Positions 35,676-47,205 are shown, numbered from the stretch's first letter. The stretch: 64,000 nt of DNA from Adiantum capillus-veneris (GCA_014529385.2 CM043959.1:93880529-93944528), one strand, 5' to 3'. Translations and numbers: made by a program. The notes: a model not told the origin generated them from the letters alone.

Positions 35676-37834
35676 CTAAGAGTTGGACCCTGCGTTCACG
35701 TGTAGTGACTTGCGCAGTATCCACTTTGATCCTTGTCGCACTTTGCATCGCCGCCATGCAGCATGCTTGGCGGTACCTTGCGACATTTGCCACTTGTTGC
35801 TATGCTCTTGATGACTCCATTTACGCACTTCAATAGCTATCTTGGATTGTCGCGCACGCTCCATTGTGAGCTTGCGAGCAAATGTTGTGCAAAAAAACCA
35901 GTTGAACATCTCCTCCAAATAATTGGATTGCACCATTCCACCACCATGTCGAGTATTTTTGAAGTACACTCCCCTTGCTTGATAATGGGACTTCTCCATG
36001 CCTTGAGTGCTAAAAACTTCAAGTGATCCATACTTGTGCATAAAAAATGCACCATGCGCAAACAAGATATGTTGTTCACATGAGTAAACGATCCACATTA
36101 TTTAATAAAAACAATCCCTTGTAATAAATACACCACGTAACATGGCTTACCATGTGATGTTATTTTCACCCCAAGAAAGGGTGAAGACCTTGGTAAAATC
36201 CGCCAAGGCTTCTCGAAATGATTAGCGCTGTTCTTCTGTTGTGCTGTTAAGGCCCATAAGCTTGACCATTGTATCAAAATGTGTCCAAACTTGTTTGCGC
36301 TTGTTTGCAAGCTTGCCATTTGAATCATTGTTAGTAGTAGCTTTGCATAACTCCTTCCAAAGATCCCAAAGGTTACCTGCTTTTGCTGGTTGGAGCTGTT
36401 TTGAGCATCATATCGACTCGGCTTTCCTTGAGAAACTTTCTTCAAAAAGTGTCTAGCTTTTGTTCCACTCATTGACACTTGTCGAGCAATTTCATGGGCC
36501 TCCCCTGTGTTCTTTGCAGCAATGATAGACACATTTACACTGTGACAGCCAATGGAATTCAAGAGTACCTCCACTCTTTCGATCGCTTCCTGGGACTTTT
36601 TCAATGGTTCCTTGTGAAAGCATAGACAATGTGGAGCTTCAATAGCCTATCAAAAATGCGCATGAATGCGTTGTCGTGTAGTGACACGTACATAGTGGGA
36701 ACGCATCCTACAAGAGTTATCTTGTAATTTTTTAGATACATAATTATCTTTCCTATAATGTACATATGCATATTTAAGTATAATAATAATCTTTCTATCT
36801 CATCCTATTATTTATCTCAAGGGTAACCTATTCTTACTTTACCATCAGAAAATACTATGGAAAAAGCGTCAATAGCTCCGCCTCTTTAACTTGGGCAAAA
36901 AGCATTAATTCTTTATTTCTACTATCTCATTATCATTTCACACCCTAGCTAGATCCTATATCTAGGGTAAAATCCAATATATATATATTCTATGTATTTT
37001 TTATACTTTTCTTATATTTCTTTTTAAATAGCTACTAGGAGGGAATCAAATCCTAGTGGGACACTAGGTGGCATGATTTCAAAGATACACTTATTTTAAT
37101 GCATTATTGCAAGCATGATTACAAAACTTTGTCAAGGAGCAATGTCATGCTTTCATATGGCATGAGGTGTCCTTTGGAATTAAATGAAAGTATAGGCTAA
37201 GGGGACCACGGGAAGACTTTTGCTGCCAGAAATGGACCCTATTTTGATGAATTTTTTACACAAGGTTCCAATCCGAATTGGAAAATGATTTTAAAATGAA
37301 AATCGTAGCTAATGAGCTGAAGTTTCTGCTCATATTTTTACTTTTTTATTTGGAGCCACGGTTGAGGAGATATAATCAAAATACTGGACCCCAGTCTGCC
37401 CACATCATGCAGGGACAGCTCATTTCCAACTTTTCCAATTCCTATTCACACTGGCTCCTCTCTTCTTGTGTAAACCCTTGGGGGTTCCCTTCACCTATAA
37501 AAGGGGACCTCTTCTTCCTTGAAAAGGAACTCAAGTATTCAAGCCATTGATGAGAGGAATTCTTGAGGGAGTGAGTAGTAATGCCTAATTGTACTTAGCC
37601 ATTAACATAAGCCCAAGCCTACACTTTCTCCTAGAGGAAGACTAGCCATTCTTGTACGCTATCCTTGGAAGATCAACTCTAATCAAAGAAGTTCTTGCAC
37701 TTGGCGTATCAATCAAAGTGGAGCTCTCCCCTCTTCTTCTCTCTCCATCAATAATGGTGCCAAAGGGTTTGTCAAGTAAGATGTGTTCTACATTGATGTT
37801 TTCTTGATTTCTTGTTGTTTTCTTTTTCATCTCT

Positions 37835-37875
<41 letters not shown>

Positions 37876-40656
37876 TCTCCTTAACCAAATCTATCCCTCT
37901 CACTCTTAGTAATTCATCCTCTCTACAAATTTTAGGTTCTCTTTGCTATAGGTACATCTCCCCCCGCAGTATCCTTATTGCCTACGGGCAAGAATAGGGC
38001 TTGGGAGGGAAACTTCTCATCTCTTCACTTCTCTCATATCTACATTTCTCACATACTATCCTAGATGAATAACCCACATGATGATAATTTCTATCGCTTT
38101 CACTCTGTACAATCTATTAGAATTAACGTATGGATTAGCCGCAAAATACACTTTCAACAACGTATAGTGTTTCTCTTTGGCCCAGAAAGGCTCAATGAAA
38201 TACTTCTATAACCGGATCCCATCATACTACCTCTCATAGACTATAATTTTTCTTTTGATGTAAGCGTAGTTATCTTGCTATGAACCAAGAGGATTTGTAC
38301 ACACAATTAATCCCAATCACTAGACAAAATATATATACTACGATAAGCACAAAGCTACAATTCCAAAGAACAATTCGTAGCCTATTTGGTCAGCCAAGAT
38401 TGAATGCCATTAACTCATCTATTAACCCTTTCATACTACCCATGATACGATATGACCATAGCCTTGATGTTTTCATCTTTGTGTTGTTTTGACATTCTCT
38501 TTTGTGTTCTTTCTTTGTGTGTGTGAGTGCAAGAGAGAAAGAGTGGGTCTTCTTTGATTGCACTTCTTTCCAAACCCTAGTATTCATGGCATCTATGGTT
38601 TAATTCCTTCATATAGTTTTTGTTGAGTTCTCTCACAAACTCTCACAGCCATAAGCCCGGTGCTTTCCCGGCAAGACCGCTAATTTCTCGACAGCGTGTA
38701 ATGTACAAAAATGTACATTCGATAGAGGAAATGGAAAGATTGGATTCCAAACATGGTCCTTTTGATCACGGTCTGGGGCATTGAGCATGGGACATCTTAG
38801 AATAGATGCTTCCCATTATCTATCTTCATCTCTGACATCACGAAAATCTAACCCTTGTTCTCCATGCCCTTGCCATGGAAGCATGGAATCGACCTTTGTA
38901 GTGCTCTTATGTGATTTTTGTCCATTAGGTTTGTACCCTCGAGTGCAAAATGGACAAGGCATGAGAGAAGAAGCCCCTTGTTTGCAGCCAAGCAAACACA
39001 TTATGGTCTTCAAATCCCCACCTAAGTGCCATTCCACATCATAACTACCAAAACCCTCAATCTCCAACTTCTGACCTGCACTTTGGGAGTGTATTACTTT
39101 TGTGATCCATGGAGTTCTCTCAAAAATTCATGAAAGTACTCCATTGGTCTCTTTGGGCACCTCAATAGCACCCAACCACCAAATGTCTTTCTCTGATTGC
39201 ACGCTAAAAGATGGGGTGGGAGATGGCTTGACTGAATCCTTTCGCTTGGTTTGCAGAAGGGCCTTGTTCATTAGAGTGACACTTAGACTCTCTAACCTTT
39301 GGCCTTTCACTATTTGACACTCATCGAGTTTCAACACAAAAGCGACCTTTGTGCCAAGCACTACAAAATAAATAGTGCCAAGACCTTAAACTTTAGAGTC
39401 TATGATAAGAACAATACCAAAGAAAAAAGTAAAGTGTGTCACTGAAGAGAACTCGTAAAATCTAAGCATGGCTTGTGGACGCCTTCTAAGATCCACAAAA
39501 TATTGTTCCACATTGTAAGGAAAGCCCTTCTCCGAAGGTCTTATGGATTGTTTCTTACCTTTTCCCCTTATCTTTGTTGCGCACGAAGCATAAAGGGAAG
39601 TTGGCATTGTGTCCTCAATGTGTAGGTATGTCCCAATGCGGGAGAACACATCTTCGTTTGTGGCCTTCTTTGCGAGGTTGACCTTGTGAGGAATGGGAAA
39701 TAGGTTTTCCACAATGCCATGCTCTTTGAGGGCATCCTTTAGGAGTTGGAATATCAGGCTTTGATGCTGATTCTAGCCTCATCACAAGCTTGTTGCACGT
39801 CATCATCACTAACCACATTTCTCAATTTACACATAAGGTCCTTGGTGATTACATCTTTAATGTGCTTACCTCTAGGTGATTGTAAGATAGAAATCACATC
39901 CTGGGTATTGAGACAACTAGTGAGAAGGTTGACTCAATCATCTTGGCTTGTTCCACCGCGTGCCTCCTGGATGAAGTTTCTAGCAACAAATAAAAATAAA
40001 TTTTAGAAAATAGTGTGAAGTAAGAATGCATCATGCAAGTAAAGACCAAATCACCTTGTGGATGTAACTTGTCGTTTGCGTGCTCCTCCCGAATGTGCAA
40101 GAGTTTCAATGGATGAATACATGCGTTTGCATTCCCTTGCACCAAGGGGTGTTTCTTTCAAGTATATGATGGTGTTGGAAAGCTTCTGGATGTGGGACTC
40201 CTTTTCTTGCATTTGTTGTTCAAGAGTTTTAACCACCCTCTGCGAAGAGGCAACACTCTCTTGTAATGCCGTCGTCTTGAGGTGAAGAGCTTGATATTCG
40301 TGCATCCACATATGCCGAAGCACCTGCACCCATACACAACCGCTTGCAATAACCTAACAAGCCTGCTTCTCCCCTCCCAAGAAATTGAAGAAATGTTAAA
40401 AGGCTATTAAATGATGGATGGAAGTGGCTTATAGGATCGTAACGATACAAATGTCCATCCACCCAAATGTCAACATTGGTCTCACAAGGGTGCGACGTTC
40501 CTGTGATAACCTTTGATCACCCTCACTAGCGGTCTTTGGTGCAAACGCCATGGGTAAGCGAATATGTATGCTTTTGGTGTGCGGAATACGTGGTGGTGGA
40601 AGCAAACCATTTGTGATGTCTGTGAGCACCATGGACGTTGTTGCGTGAGGAAGCAA
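35676..40656 (-). pseudogene. Unassigned transposase-like gene, multi-exon, interrupted
   Basis: Read from 40656 downward: an N-terminal part (MLPHATTSMVLT), a coiled coil (ESVASSQRVVKTLEQQMQEK, 40329-40055), a canonical intron at 39980-40054, a segment with QDVISILQSPRGKHIKDVI and DDDVQQACDEARI (39920-39750), YNVEQYFVDLRRRPQAMLRF (39712-39386), then LKLDECQIVKGQRLESLSV (39361-39128) and VEWHLGGDLKTIMCLLGC with a CPFC pair (39067-38816). A 1.9-kb segment interrupts. Coding resumes near 36700 with YVSLHDNAFMRIFDRLLKL, then LWDLWKELCKATTNNDSNG, GENNITW, and after an intron YGSLEVFSTQGMEKSHYQAR, HGGG and EEMFNWFF, ending near 35676. Asp in LDEC, Asp in GGD and Glu in GMEK could form a D-D-E set. 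I recall similar module orders in uncharacterised invertebrate transposon proteins (unverified). Several frameshifts and stops show decay. Confidence 0.45.
36885..38790. other. Segment inserted in the transposase-like gene, with a duplicated 60-residue module
   Basis: This stretch separates two halves of the gene above. It holds a TATA box in CCTATAAAAGGGG (near 37494-37506), a (TA)n run (about 37842-37869), and on the plus strand two consecutive coding stretches that resemble each other: 38070-38265 (KIHFQQRIVFLFGPERLNEI, then ILPLIDY and FDV) and 38280-38492 (KLQFQRTIRSLFGQPRLNAI, then ILPMIRY and LDV). I cannot name the element; the promoter and ORF arrangement suggest a retroelement fragment. 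Confidence 0.35.
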
Positions 40657-40682
40657 ATGATGAAAAGATAGAGGGGGCGGGG

Positions 40683-40815
40683 TAGGGAGGTTGAGGAAGA
40701 TGGGAGGAGAGAAGGAGGGAGGGGGGGGAGGAGAGATTGGGGAGGAGGAGGAAGGTAGGGGGAGGGAGGGAGAGGAGAGGAGAGGGAGAGAGGAGGGAGG
40801 ATGGAGGAGGAGGAG
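40683..40815. repeat. 130-bp polypurine tract (GGA/GA-rich)
   Basis: The plus strand is almost entirely purine with repeated GGAGG, GGGGGGGG and GAGAGG runs. It lies just upstream of the first Met of the minus-strand transposase-like gene, so that gene's transcript side is a polypyrimidine leader. Such tracts can form triplex or G-quadruplex structures. Confidence 0.85.
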
Positions 40816-41101
40816 AGAACAAAGTGTTTTTTACTTTTTGGGGGAAAATATTTTTGAAAAAATGGACTTTCTAAGCTTGTGGTTAAAAAATGGGTCAAAA
40901 AATAATTTTTGGATATGTATATATGTTGGGAGGGAGTTTTAAGTAAAAATGAATTTTTTTAAAAAAGTCAAATTTTGACTCTTAGTGACCCACGTTTTTG
41001 CTGATGTGGTCACACCCCTATGCTTCCTTCACTTTCAAAAAAGCTAGAGAGAGAAAGTAACCCCTTAGGTTCACATCCTACGTTTGTCTTAAAAAAAGGT
41101 C

Positions 41102-42281
41102 TACTACGATTTCCCAAACCAAAATCCTCGAAGACAACGCAGATATCGATATAAATGCAGAATAGCCCAAGACAAGAACAATGAGGACTCAGTACCTCTA
41201 TTAACTGACAAAACGAAGTACTTAAGATTACTAGAAGCGATTGACTGCCTCAAGGGTAGGATATCAAAGAAATACATTAAACCTGACTCAACCAAAACCA
41301 AATCGAAAAAGGCGAGCACACAAAAACCAAAAAAAGAGAAAAATACAAAAAAATCGATTAAGTTGTCCAAAATGGAGCGTAAAGTCAAATACAATGAATT
41401 GAAGAGAGCCTTGAAGGAAGTTTGGACAACAAAAATGGAAACTAATGAAGAATCAAATGACGATAAATTCGATGCACCTTCCCACTATAAGAAGTATACC
41501 ATTCAGAATAGGAAAATCGTGGTGCAAAAACTCAAACAAGATCCCAAGCAACCAGGAATTTCATATGATGGGTCTAAAAACGCCAAATGCATCAACTTAG
41601 CAGAACCAGGTGAGAATCCTAAACCGGCATACATTGCCACGGACCTTACTGAAGAGGAAGAGAAACTTCTAGTCGATACGCTCAGATGATATAAAGATGT
41701 CTTGCATGGTCTTACAAAGATCCAAAGGGGATAGATCCTGAGATCAGTCAGCACACAATTCCCCTTAAGAGTGATACCAGACCACACAGACAACATCCTT
41801 ACACGCACAATGAAACTTTTGCCAAGAAAATTAAGGAGGAGATAGACAAACCGAAGGACACTGAGTTTATCTACGAGATTGAACACACCAATTGGGTACG
41901 CAATTAGGATGGATGGGCCATGAGCTATCGGAGAGACTAGACACCCTGGAACAATTAGATGAAACCAGACTTAGAGCGATAACTGGGATATATGTTAAAA
42001 AAAAACAAATAAAAGCTTTTCATGATCAACACGTGATTGAAAAGGAGTTCCAAAAAGGGGATTACGTTCTCATGTATACCCTTAAACAAAACTCCAAAAA
42101 ACTCAAAAAGCGAGAAATGTGGCTTTTTGTAATACATGATATATCGCAAAGTGGCGCCATCAAGCTTGCAACATTAGCAGGAGAGGAGATGCCTAATTGG
42201 ATGAGTGGCTGTAGATTAAAGAAACATCTTCTTCCACTGACACCAGAAGAACTCGCAACACTCTATGCAGCAGCCCAGTGA
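41102..42281 (+). pseudogene. Gypsy pol deletion derivative: pre-RT/RT start fused to integrase C-terminus
   Basis: An open frame from about 41102 (RRQRRYRYKCRIAQDKNNED) to a TGA at 41687 carries YIATDLTEEEEKLLVDTL, the usual lead-in to gypsy reverse transcriptase. After a frameshift come GIDPEISQHTIPLKSDTRPH and IYEIEHTNWV, the N-terminal RT segment. At about 41893 the sequence switches to WMGHELSERLDTLEQLDETR and FHDQHVIEKEFQKGDYVLMY with MPNWMSGCRLKKH, the C-terminal domain of integrase. The RT palm, RNase H and integrase core are therefore deleted. The last open piece (41892-42281) is uninterrupted, so the deletion is probably not very old. Confidence 0.7.
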
Positions 42282-42465
42282 AGACGTCAAGCACATGACA
42301 TTTGGGAACAAGTACATCAGGAAGCCAAACTCAAAATCTTAAAATGCAAAGAACAAGCAAACTTCCAGAGGAAAGCACAATAGGAAGTTGCTATTGAGAA
42401 TGCTCCGATAGCATCCATATAAACGACAGCTATGTGGTTAGGAGGAATAGATCTACGCATTCATT

Positions 42466-42900
42466 TAAAAACTTGTCGATGACACCACCGAAAGAGCCTT
42501 AGTGGGCACAGGGGCCAGAGATAATGTGGTTAACTAATCCACTTTCAAAAAAATCATGCAGGAACCTCTAATGTCCAACAATATGCGGTTCAAAGTAGAA
42601 AACAAAGGCACTATGGACAGTCTAGGCCACATAAATTTACCAATCACCATTGCTGGAGCAATTTATCCGCATCAATTTCATGTGGTCAAAGATCGACATC
42701 TTAACAAAGTAGTTTCTAGGAGTGCCGTGGATGCGCACTTATCAACACACGCCAAACTGGTAGGAAAATACCTTACTCCTCAAACACGAGGGCCAATCTT
42801 TCGCCACACCATTTGTACAAATGGACCATGTATGGGAACCTCTACCATCACCGCATGCACCAGCTCAGCGATACTCCACCACCATGGTCAAGAAAATATG
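42466..42900 (+). pseudogene. Retropepsin-like fragment with mutated active site
   Basis: The frame reads DDTTERALVGTGARDNVVN, a stop, STFKKIM, then GHINLPITIAGAIYPHQFHV, the order of an LTR-retrotransposon aspartic protease (DTGA...FHVV). The catalytic Asp is Gly (GTGA instead of DTGA). It sits directly after an integrase end and before the Tat element, so it is a fragment of a further element or part of the Tat copy's upstream region. Confidence 0.4.
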
Positions 42901-43279
42901 GGTTAAAAAATCAATCATGGAAACCAAGCCTAGGCAATTGTGGATACCAAAATGACAAATCAATATACGTCAGCCTACATTACCTACACAGAAATTAAAC
43001 CACCACAAATTTCCCACCGCTATTGTCACACGACCTAAGCCAATGGACCACTATCTTTGACAACCAAACACTATCAAGTGGGTATGACAACCAAAACAAA
43101 CTTGCTTTCATGATGCCTCTTCTAGCGAAACCAAACCCAAGAAATTTTGGTGGCAACCCAAACAAAGACAAAAAGCAACCCAACCATCAACATCAAAACG
43201 TTTGCGGTCCAAGAAGTAAAAACATCAAAGCATGGTGTCATCCTTAAGGGTTGGTCACCCAGTGGATATGGTGCCAATA

Positions 43280-43787
43280 GTTGAAACTATGCTGGGAAAG
43301 AAGACGGAAGTGCAAGCATATGTGGATGGTGGTGTCTAGGTGTGTGTCATGACCGAGGATCATGAAGGAAGCATGCGTTAAGATGTCAGTGAATGCTTCG
43401 ATCCGTATGAGGATGGCCAACCACAAAATGGAAAGGTGTCTTGGAATAGATGAAGATATGAAGTTAAAAGTTTTGGGGATTGAGTGCTTGGTTGATTGCT
43501 ACATGATGCAAGCGGGTGAGAATGCTTATCCGATCATTTTAGGGAGGCCATGGCTTATAACCCTTGGTGCTAAGCAAGATTGGGGCACGGGCTTGATCAC
43601 CATCCCCGACGAAGAGAAAGGAAGGACCATTGTCTACAATAGGAAGACACACAAGAGCAATACACAGCCCCTAGTGGAGATGCAAGATACGAATTCAATA
43701 GAAACCACATCATACAATAGTGATGCTTCGTCTACATCATCAGAAGAAAGTGTACGTAGAGGAAGGCTTGATGCAATTATGTCCTGA
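43280..43787 (+). pseudogene. Gypsy protease (Tat type)
   Basis: KTEVQAYVDGGV, a stop, then VCVM mark the active-site region; this clade uses DGGAQ in place of DTGA. In the next frame come ASIRMRMANHKMERCLGID, CLVDCYMMQAGENAYPIILG and RPWLITLGAKQDWG. The Asp survives but a stop and a frameshift interrupt. An acidic Ser/Thr-rich linker follows, as usual in this clade before reverse transcriptase. Confidence 0.65.
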
Positions 43788-44034
43788 ACTTTTTGGGACA
43801 AGTGTTGAAAAGGAAGCATTGGTGCATGATGTGAAGGTTAAGTAGAAGAAGGATAGTCCAAAAGAAGTTGTAGAGCCTGCCAAAGTGAACGCAAGGAGCA
43901 TGCTAGGAGAGGACTTGACAGAGAAAGAAAAAAAGGAGTATGAAGACATGTTCAAGGAATCTCCAAAGCTATTCACCACTGAATATACAGAGTTGCAAGG
44001 AGCTAAAGGAGTCGAGCACTGAGAATCAATTTAA

Positions 44035-44980
44035 AAGAAGGTGCCAAGCCAAAGGTTCAAAAGCTTAGGAGGTTGGGGGTCATTCATGAGAAGGCACTTC
44101 ATGAAGAGGTGATCAAAGCTTTTGGAAGCAGATTTCATCTTTCGAGTGGAGGAGTCTTGTTACTATGCCCAAGAAGAATGACAGATTTAGGATATGTGTT
44201 GATTTCAAACCTTTGAATGCTACCACAAAAAGAAATCATTATCCACTACCCTTCCTAGATGAAATCCTCAATTAGGTTGCAGGTCATGAATGTTACTCAA
44301 TCATGGATGGAATTTCTGGCTACTTTGAGATCTTGATAGCGATTGAGTATCGATTGAAGACGACCTTCATTACTCCTTGGGGTTGTTTGGCCTACAAAAG
44401 AATGCCTTTTGGGCTGGTTAATGCATATGCTACCTTCCAAGGATGGATGAATAGAATGTTTGGTCCCTACTCGGGTAAGTTCATTCGTGTTTTCATGGAT
44501 GAAATTGGGTGTTATAGCTCCAAGGTCACACATTTGGAGAAACTGAGGTTGAGTTTTGGAAGGCTTCAACAAGAGGGTGGGCAACTCAACCCAAAGAAGT
44601 GTAAATTTTCTCATGCCAGAGTCCATTTGCTAGGACATGTGGTTTCCAAAAACGGAATAGAAGCTGACCCAGATAAAGTTAAGGCTTTATTGCTTATGGA
44701 TCCGTCCAGCAACACCAAGGATTTGGCATCATTTGTGTATAAGCGTAGGTACTTGTCATGTTTTTTTTGGATGCTATGTCAGTATGTGTATCCTCTCCAA
44801 AAATTGAGTCAAAAAGTTCAAGGTTTTGAGTGGAATGAAGACATGCAACAGGCTTTTGATGGTATCAAGGAGGTATTGTGTGCTTTACCAATAGTGAGTC
44901 CTCCCGACTTGCAGTCAATTTTCTATTTATCTATTAGCTTGGGGTCAGTAGCTTTTGTGTTGGTTCTCTTACAAAAGTAA
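44035..44980 (+). pseudogene. Gypsy reverse transcriptase (Tat type)
   Basis: N-terminal pieces MPKKNDRFRICVDFKPLNAT and NHYPLPFLDEIL (44166-44275) lie in a shifted frame. The open frame 44303-44980 holds TTFITPWGCLAYKRMPFGL, then RVFMDEIGCYSS, HLLGHVVSKNGIEADPDKV and the RNase H start. The catalytic pair of the [YF]xDD box is FMDE (near 44498-44503), so the second Asp is Glu. That substitution, with the frameshifts, would abolish activity. Confidence 0.75.
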
Positions 44981-45048
44981 GGAAGGAACTTCAAGCCAGT
45001 TTATTTTGAGAGCAAGATGAAGAATGTAAGTGAATCTCCTACACAGAA

Positions 45049-45760
45049 ATGAAACAGTGGGTATTCGCCTTGGTTCTTGCTTGTCAAAGGTTCAAAACCT
45101 ATCTGTTGCCCCAAAAGTTCTATGTGCTCACCACATCGAATCTTTTGCTTGATGTAGTACAACATTTGAAGCCTAGCAAGCGCATCTTAAAGTGGACTTT
45201 GGAGGTCCAAGAGTATGAGTTTGAGTTTAAAGTGGACCATTCTGCTAAAGCTCACCTGGCAGACATAGTGGTACATAAAGGGGGGGAGCTTCCATCTTAC
45301 CCAAGGGTTGACAAGGATGATCATGAAGAGGAAGTAGATATTACAGATGCGTATACATTGATGTTTGATGGTGCATACAAGAAAGTTCTTTAAAAGGCAA
45401 GTGGTGGGGTAGTCATTAAGAACCCAAACGGCGATGTAATCTTTCTAGAGCTTACGATCTTGATGAGGCTGAAAGTAACAATGAGGTCGAGTACCTCATG
45501 CTTTTCCTTGGGTTGAAGCAGTGTGTTGAGTTTGGATTGAAGAGGGTCATTGCAAAAGGGGATGCATTGCTAGTCATGAATCAGTTGCTTGGTTTGTGGA
45601 ATGTTAAGAAAGACAATTTGAAGAAGTGGTTCTATGGGCATCAAGAAGCTTTTGCATGAGTTTGAGAAGATATAGTTTAAGCATGTTCCTCGTGAGTAGA
45701 ATAAAGAAGCTAATGCGTTGGCTAGGGACAAGTTGGATGCCTTGGTAGCTCGTATGCAGG
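45049..45760 (+). pseudogene. Two RNase H domains (gypsy type plus additional aRNH)
   Basis: The first domain includes KTYLLPQKFYVLTTSNLLL and HLKPSKRILKWTLEVQEYEF and ends KAHLADIVVHKGGEL. About 30 residues later a second begins YTLMFDGAYKKVL, a stop, then ASGGVVIKNPNGDVIF, with EAESNNEVEYLMLFLGLKQC, RVIAKGDALLVMNQ and NKEANALARDKLDAL-type sequence in neighbouring frames. A second, archaeal-like RNase H after the first is a known hallmark of the Tat group of plant gypsy elements. Stops at 45391 and later, plus frameshifts, make it inactive. Confidence 0.7.
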
Positions 45761-45770
45761 AAGGGAATCA

Positions 45771-47050
45771 TTGCAAGATGTAGAAGTATTTCTTGGTAAA
45801 GGGCAATGTCTAGAGGGCATGTCAAAGGTTCGACGTAAGAGAATAGTTGCAAAAGCAAGAAACTACACATTGGTAGGTGAGGATCTCATGCTTTATGGCA
45901 AGGATATCATTTTGAGAAAAGTGACGTACAAAGAAGAGATAGGTATGATTTTGGAGCACTGCCATGAAGAAATAGGCCATGAAGGCAAGGATCAAGTTGT
46001 CTTTCATATTTTGAGAGCAGGTTACTGTTGGCCCTCTATGATGAGAGATGCTTATTTTTGGTGCAAGTCATGCCATGAATGCTAGTGATTGAAAATCGGA
46101 AGCTTTTGGCTGAGCCTCAAAAAGCTATAATGTCTTTTGATGCATTTGCAAAATGGGGAGTAGACGTTGTAGGTCCAATGCCAAGAACTAACAATGGAAA
46201 AAGGTATATCCTTGTGGCTGTGGACTAAAGAGCAGTAAAAGATGTAACAGCAGGAAGAGTGGCCTCATTTTTATATGAACAGGTGTGTTGCAGGTTTGGA
46301 TCTCCTATGGTTATCATTTCTGATCATGGACCAGGGTTTAGGGTAAAACTTGTCTTGCTGCTCTCATGGAGAAATTGAAAATTCAACAGAGGCATTCTTC
46401 TCCTTACTACCCACAATGCAATGGGTTGTTTGAGAACTACAATGGTCAAATTGTGAAGATGCTATCAAAGTATGCTATGCTAGAGAGCATCCTAAAGAGT
46501 GGGACTTGGACTTGGAAAAGTGTTTCTGGGCTTATAGAAATGCGTATAGAGTGTCAACACAGTTTACACCATATGAGCTTGTTTATGGAAAAGAAGCTCT
46601 TATGCCTATACAAGTGCAGTTGGATGCCTTGAAATTGTTGTACAAAATGCAAGGTGAGCATAATGACAAGATGCAAGAAAGAATTCTTTCTCTAGAGTTG
46701 CCATGCAAATGAACAGAGAGAAAGAGAATGATTATTATCTTCAACAAGCAGAGACAAGGATGGAGAAAATGAATAAGAGACTGGCAGAGAAAGAGATCAA
46801 AGAGGGAGATCTGGTGATAAAGTATGATTCTCGCTTGGATTTTACTTTTCAAATGAAGTTGAGGGACAAATGATTGGGTCCATATAGAGTGAAGCATGTA
46901 CTTTTTAATGGCACATATGAGTTGGAAAAATTGTCTGGTGAATGTTTGCGCTACAGAATAAATGGTTATAGATTGAAGAAATATTTTGTGTGGGATGTGG
47001 TTTCGGATGCAAATAGTCTCTTGGTTGAGCATAAATTCTCTACCTAGAGG
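45771..47050 (+). pseudogene. Gypsy integrase (Tat type)
   Basis: The zinc-binding HHCC module is intact in 45771-46085 (HCHEEIGHEGKDQ, ending WCKSCHEC). The core follows with WGVDVVGPM, a stop in place of the segment after LVAVD, MVIISDHGPGF, and HSSPYYPQCNGLFENYNGQI, covering the three catalytic acidic residues in different frames. The C-terminal part (46506-46712 and beyond) reads FWAYRNAYRVSTQFTPYELV, then EGDLVIKYDSRLDF and LGPYRVKHVLFNGTYELEKL. Multiple stops and frameshifts. Confidence 0.75.
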
Positions 47051-47058
47051 GTGGGCAA

Positions 47059-47205
47059 TGATAATAGACCTCTTTTGGCATGTACAAAGTAGCATTTATA
47101 TGCATGGTCATATGTACAAAAATATGTAAATACATGCATTTGGGAGCTTTACGAATGCATAATCAGAAATTAGTTGAAATGAGCTTGAAAGCTGAAACTA
47201 TATGG
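47059..47205 (+). repeat. Truncated 3' LTR start of the Tat element
   Basis: TGATAATAGACC follows the polypurine tract AGAGGGTGGGCAA. The bases 47085-47150 match, inverted, 49765-49835. Confidence 0.55.

Larger units (their letters stand above)
42900..47205 (+). mobile_element. Tat-type gypsy element, 5' truncated
   Basis: Order on the plus strand: gag end with LWIPK and IKWV motifs (42.9-43.2 kb), protease (43.28-43.79), reverse transcriptase (44.03-44.98), RNase H (45.05-45.3), a second archaeal-type RNase H (45.35-45.75), integrase (45.77-47.05), polypurine tract AGAGGGTGGGCAA, and the start of a 3' LTR at 47059. The LTR stops near 47205, where an oppositely oriented gag begins. The 47085-47150 LTR part recurs in inverse orientation at 49765-49835, in the LTR of that opposing copy. 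Confidence 0.7.

Noticed and set aside
38640-38700. Possible minus-strand tRNA-Asp primer site (TAGCGGTCTTGCCGGGAA)
   Set aside because: About 14 of 18 positions match, but no LTR end (CA) adjoins it and no gag follows, so I did not call it.
36885-38790. Calling the inserted segment a solo LTR
   Set aside because: A TATA box is present but I could not find convincing TG...CA ends or a flanking duplication.
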